Origin: Chlamydiales bacterium
Lineage (GTDB): Bacteria > Chlamydiota > Chlamydiia > Chlamydiales > SM23-39
Length of the DNA stretch: 64,000 nt
Direction of reading: 5' to 3'
Assembly: GCA_030681135.1 (NCBI GenBank)
Contig: JAUXXF010000010.1
Span: 150,811 to 214,810, forward strand
Below the pieces are notes generated by a model. That model had not been told where the DNA came from. It saw only the letters and a list, made by a program, of their open reading frames with translations, and made no database searches. A program made the position numbers and the translations under genes. Of the stretch, positions 62,939-64,000 are shown piece after piece (positions within the stretch are counted from its first letter, which is position 1; each line of letters starts with the position of its first letter).

Positions 62939-63172
62939 ATGGCAGTAAAAAGAAAAGCAAAGAAAAAAACAGCAGCAAAGAGAAAATCTCCTGCAAAGAG
63001 AAAAGCTTCTGTGAAGCGCAAATCTCCTGCAAAGAAAAAAGTTGCTAAAAGAAGAAAAACTACAGCAAAAAAAACTACTGTTAAGAGAAAACGCGCTACA
63101 AAATCTCGTCGCAGAGCAAAAAAACCAGCTAGCACAGGTTTTTTTAGCGAAGAGCAGCAAGCTCAGCAGTAA
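62939..63172 (+). CDS. hctB: Histone H1-like, lysine-rich protein (Hc2-like)
   Basis: A 77-aa, extremely basic protein. It is mostly five- to six-residue repeats such as AAKRKSPAKRKASVKRKSPA, with a short neutral tail (STGFFSEEQQAQQ). This is the composition of chlamydial Hc2, which compacts the chromosome late in development, though the chain is shorter than many Hc2 proteins. GGAG lies seven bases before the ATG. Expression should be late and tightly controlled; no obvious regulatory RNA pairing site was identified. It is separated from rsbU by 84 bp. Confidence 0.85.
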   Translation: MAVKRKAKKKTAAKRKSPAKRKASVKRKSPAKKKVAKRRKTTAKKTTVKRKRATKSRRRAKKPASTGFFSEEQQAQQ

Positions 63173-63174
63173 TT

Positions 63175-63333
63175 TTACAGCCCTAACCGGCGTAAAATCT
63201 GCTCTTTATTTTGGATATTTTCGTTAATAGAAAGTCGTTCGGCCTCTTTTAGTAAGAGGCCCATTTTTTTTCGGGCGCTTTCATCTCGATCGTAGTATAT
63301 CTCAATTGTCAGATAATTTTTGTTACTAATCAT
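63175..63333 (-). CDS. Small hypothetical protein, 52 aa
   Basis: A complete minus-strand frame reads MISNKNYLTIEIYYDRDESA, then RKKMGLLLKEAERLSINENI and QNKEQILRRLGL. It looks like a real charged helical peptide and ends two bases from the convergent Hc2-like gene. No ribosome site is seen. It lies head to head with the frameshifted nucleotidyltransferase gene. I recognise no family. Confidence 0.4.
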   Translation of the reverse strand: MISNKNYLTIEIYYDRDESARKKMGLLLKEAERLSINENIQNKEQILRRLGL

Positions 63334-63449
63334 TGATTGTCAAATGGTTGCAATTTAAATCTTAAAAATATTTTGCAGGTAATTTTTTCGAAATGGTAAG
63401 ATAAAACTATCGAAACGAGAGAATAAAGTTCTTAAAAAGAGAAGTTAAA

Positions 63450-63981
63450 ATGGTTCAATTTAATTCTTTGGGTCTCCATCAAGCTTTGACTGTTTTAGGG
63501 GGATGTTTTATCTGATAGGCATTTAAATTTTGAGGTGGTTGCAATAGGAGGAGGGGGGCTTCTTCTATTAGGAATGATCTCTCGCTCTACGAAAGATGTA
63601 GATGTGGTGGCGCTTGTTGATCATGGCGATTTCATTTCAGCAAAACACCTCCCAATTCCACTATTCGAAGCGATTGCTGAGGTAGGAGCGGCGCTTCAAC
63701 TGGGGGAAAATTGGATGAATACTGGTCCTTCTGATTTATTTTTGATGGGATTACCTGAGGGATTCGCTGATCGAATGAGCACCTCTCATTACGGTGGGCT
63801 TATTCTGCATTTAGCGGGAAGGTTTGATCAAATTTGTTTCAAATTATACGCATCGGTAGATCAAGGTCCTCGCAGTATACCCAAAGTGACTCAAAAATTG
63901 GCGTTTGGGCTGCGTGAAAGCGCCGAAAATCGTTTATCGCAAAGAGGGTTGTATTGGTCAATACTACCCTCTTTGCGATAA
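63450..63981 (+). pseudogene. Nucleotidyltransferase (AbiEii/DUF6036-like), frameshifted
   Basis: From the ATG at 63450 the frame reads MVQFNSLGLHQALTVLGGCF and hits TGA at 63513. Dropping one G of the G5 run (63498-63502) joins it to the next frame: ALTVLGDVLSDRHLNFEVVA, then IGGGGLLLLGMISRSTKDVD. That is the nucleotidyltransferase signature of toxin-antitoxin or abortive-infection type proteins (GGxxLxxxGxxxRxTxDxDV), with DRHLNF as expected before it. AAGAGAAG precedes the ATG. The last 16 residues (RLSQRGLYWSILPSLR) are encoded by palindrome A8. The protein appears doubly damaged, by a G insertion and by the element. Confidence 0.7.
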
Positions 63982-64000
63982 GCGATTTGTCGGCGGCTTT
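63916..64000. repeat. Palindromic element A8, cut by window end
   Basis: TTATCGCAAAGAGGG/CCCTCTTTGCGATAA (63934-63981) is capped by TTGTATTGGTCAATACTA, the same apical motif and same single T-T mismatch as A1, A2 and A7. The arms continue outward (AAAGCGCCGA and, complemented, AAAGCCGCCGA) to the window end. The left arm is read as protein in the nucleotidyltransferase frame. Confidence 0.75.

Overview
The window reads as chromosome of a Chlamydia-related intracellular bacterium outside the genus Chlamydia (Parachlamydia/Waddlia/Simkania-type), not a classical Chlamydia. Seen directly: DNA topoisomerase I ending in a SWIB domain, a second stand-alone SWIB protein, a lysine-rich Hc2-like histone, an atypical double ThyX beside hemB, an RsbU-type phosphatase next to a trmH-rsgA-enolase cluster, and a ParA gene downstream of thrS. 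Eukaryote-like proteins (RING-H2 plus ankyrin, F-box, RasGEF, IQ motif plus a CaaX-like tail) point to effectors used inside eukaryotic, probably amoebal, hosts.

Layout. 1-7155: parA (partial), thrS, hemB, the ThyX-like gene and uvrB. 7156-11270: repeat-rich stretch with two divergent paralogues carrying IQ motifs and CaaX-like ends. 11281-14550: surface-polysaccharide operon (GT4 transferase, manC, O-antigen ligase/polymerase). 14551-15980: RhuM gene, an antisense RhuM remnant and a possible IS605-type end. 15980-20336: topA-SWIB, a membrane HExxH protein and a Kdo hydroxylase. 20342-25328: RING-ankyrin gene, kinase-like gene and GT9 transferase, with duplicated scraps. 25370-31637: rpoN, SWIB, pcrA and a divergent pair of HExxH proteins. 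31632-41664: putA, a giant helical protein, namZ and groESL under a CIRCE-like operator. 41800-44546: tandem F-box paralogues. 44638-49449: dinD, prmA and trkHA. 49580-55495: GH64-like secreted protein, outer-membrane barrel, peroxiredoxin, MBL hydrolase, tRNA-Arg and an SDR. 55492-64000: RasGEF protein, eno, rsgA, trmH, rsbU, Hc2-like histone and a frameshifted nucleotidyltransferase.

The most unusual content lies in the repeats. Family A is a set of roughly 170-bp near-perfect palindromes (279, 7198, 45528, 59272, an internal deletion at 27105, a minimal form at 20505, one leaving the window at 63916). They share an apex but have outer arms that differ from copy to copy while staying self-complementary. 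Their AGA...TCT ends form the TAG stop codons of thrS, rsgA and pcrA, and probably of uvrB and the ligase gene, and lie where Shine-Dalgarno sites of downstream genes are expected; two copies encode protein C-termini. Family B (11105, 20342) also has a conserved core with exchanged self-complementary arms. Family C (7174, 7417, 41685, 44561) is a gene-end module of consecutive hairpins always found 3' of a gene in the sense direction.

All assignments come from reading the sequence and remembered family motifs; no database search was made.
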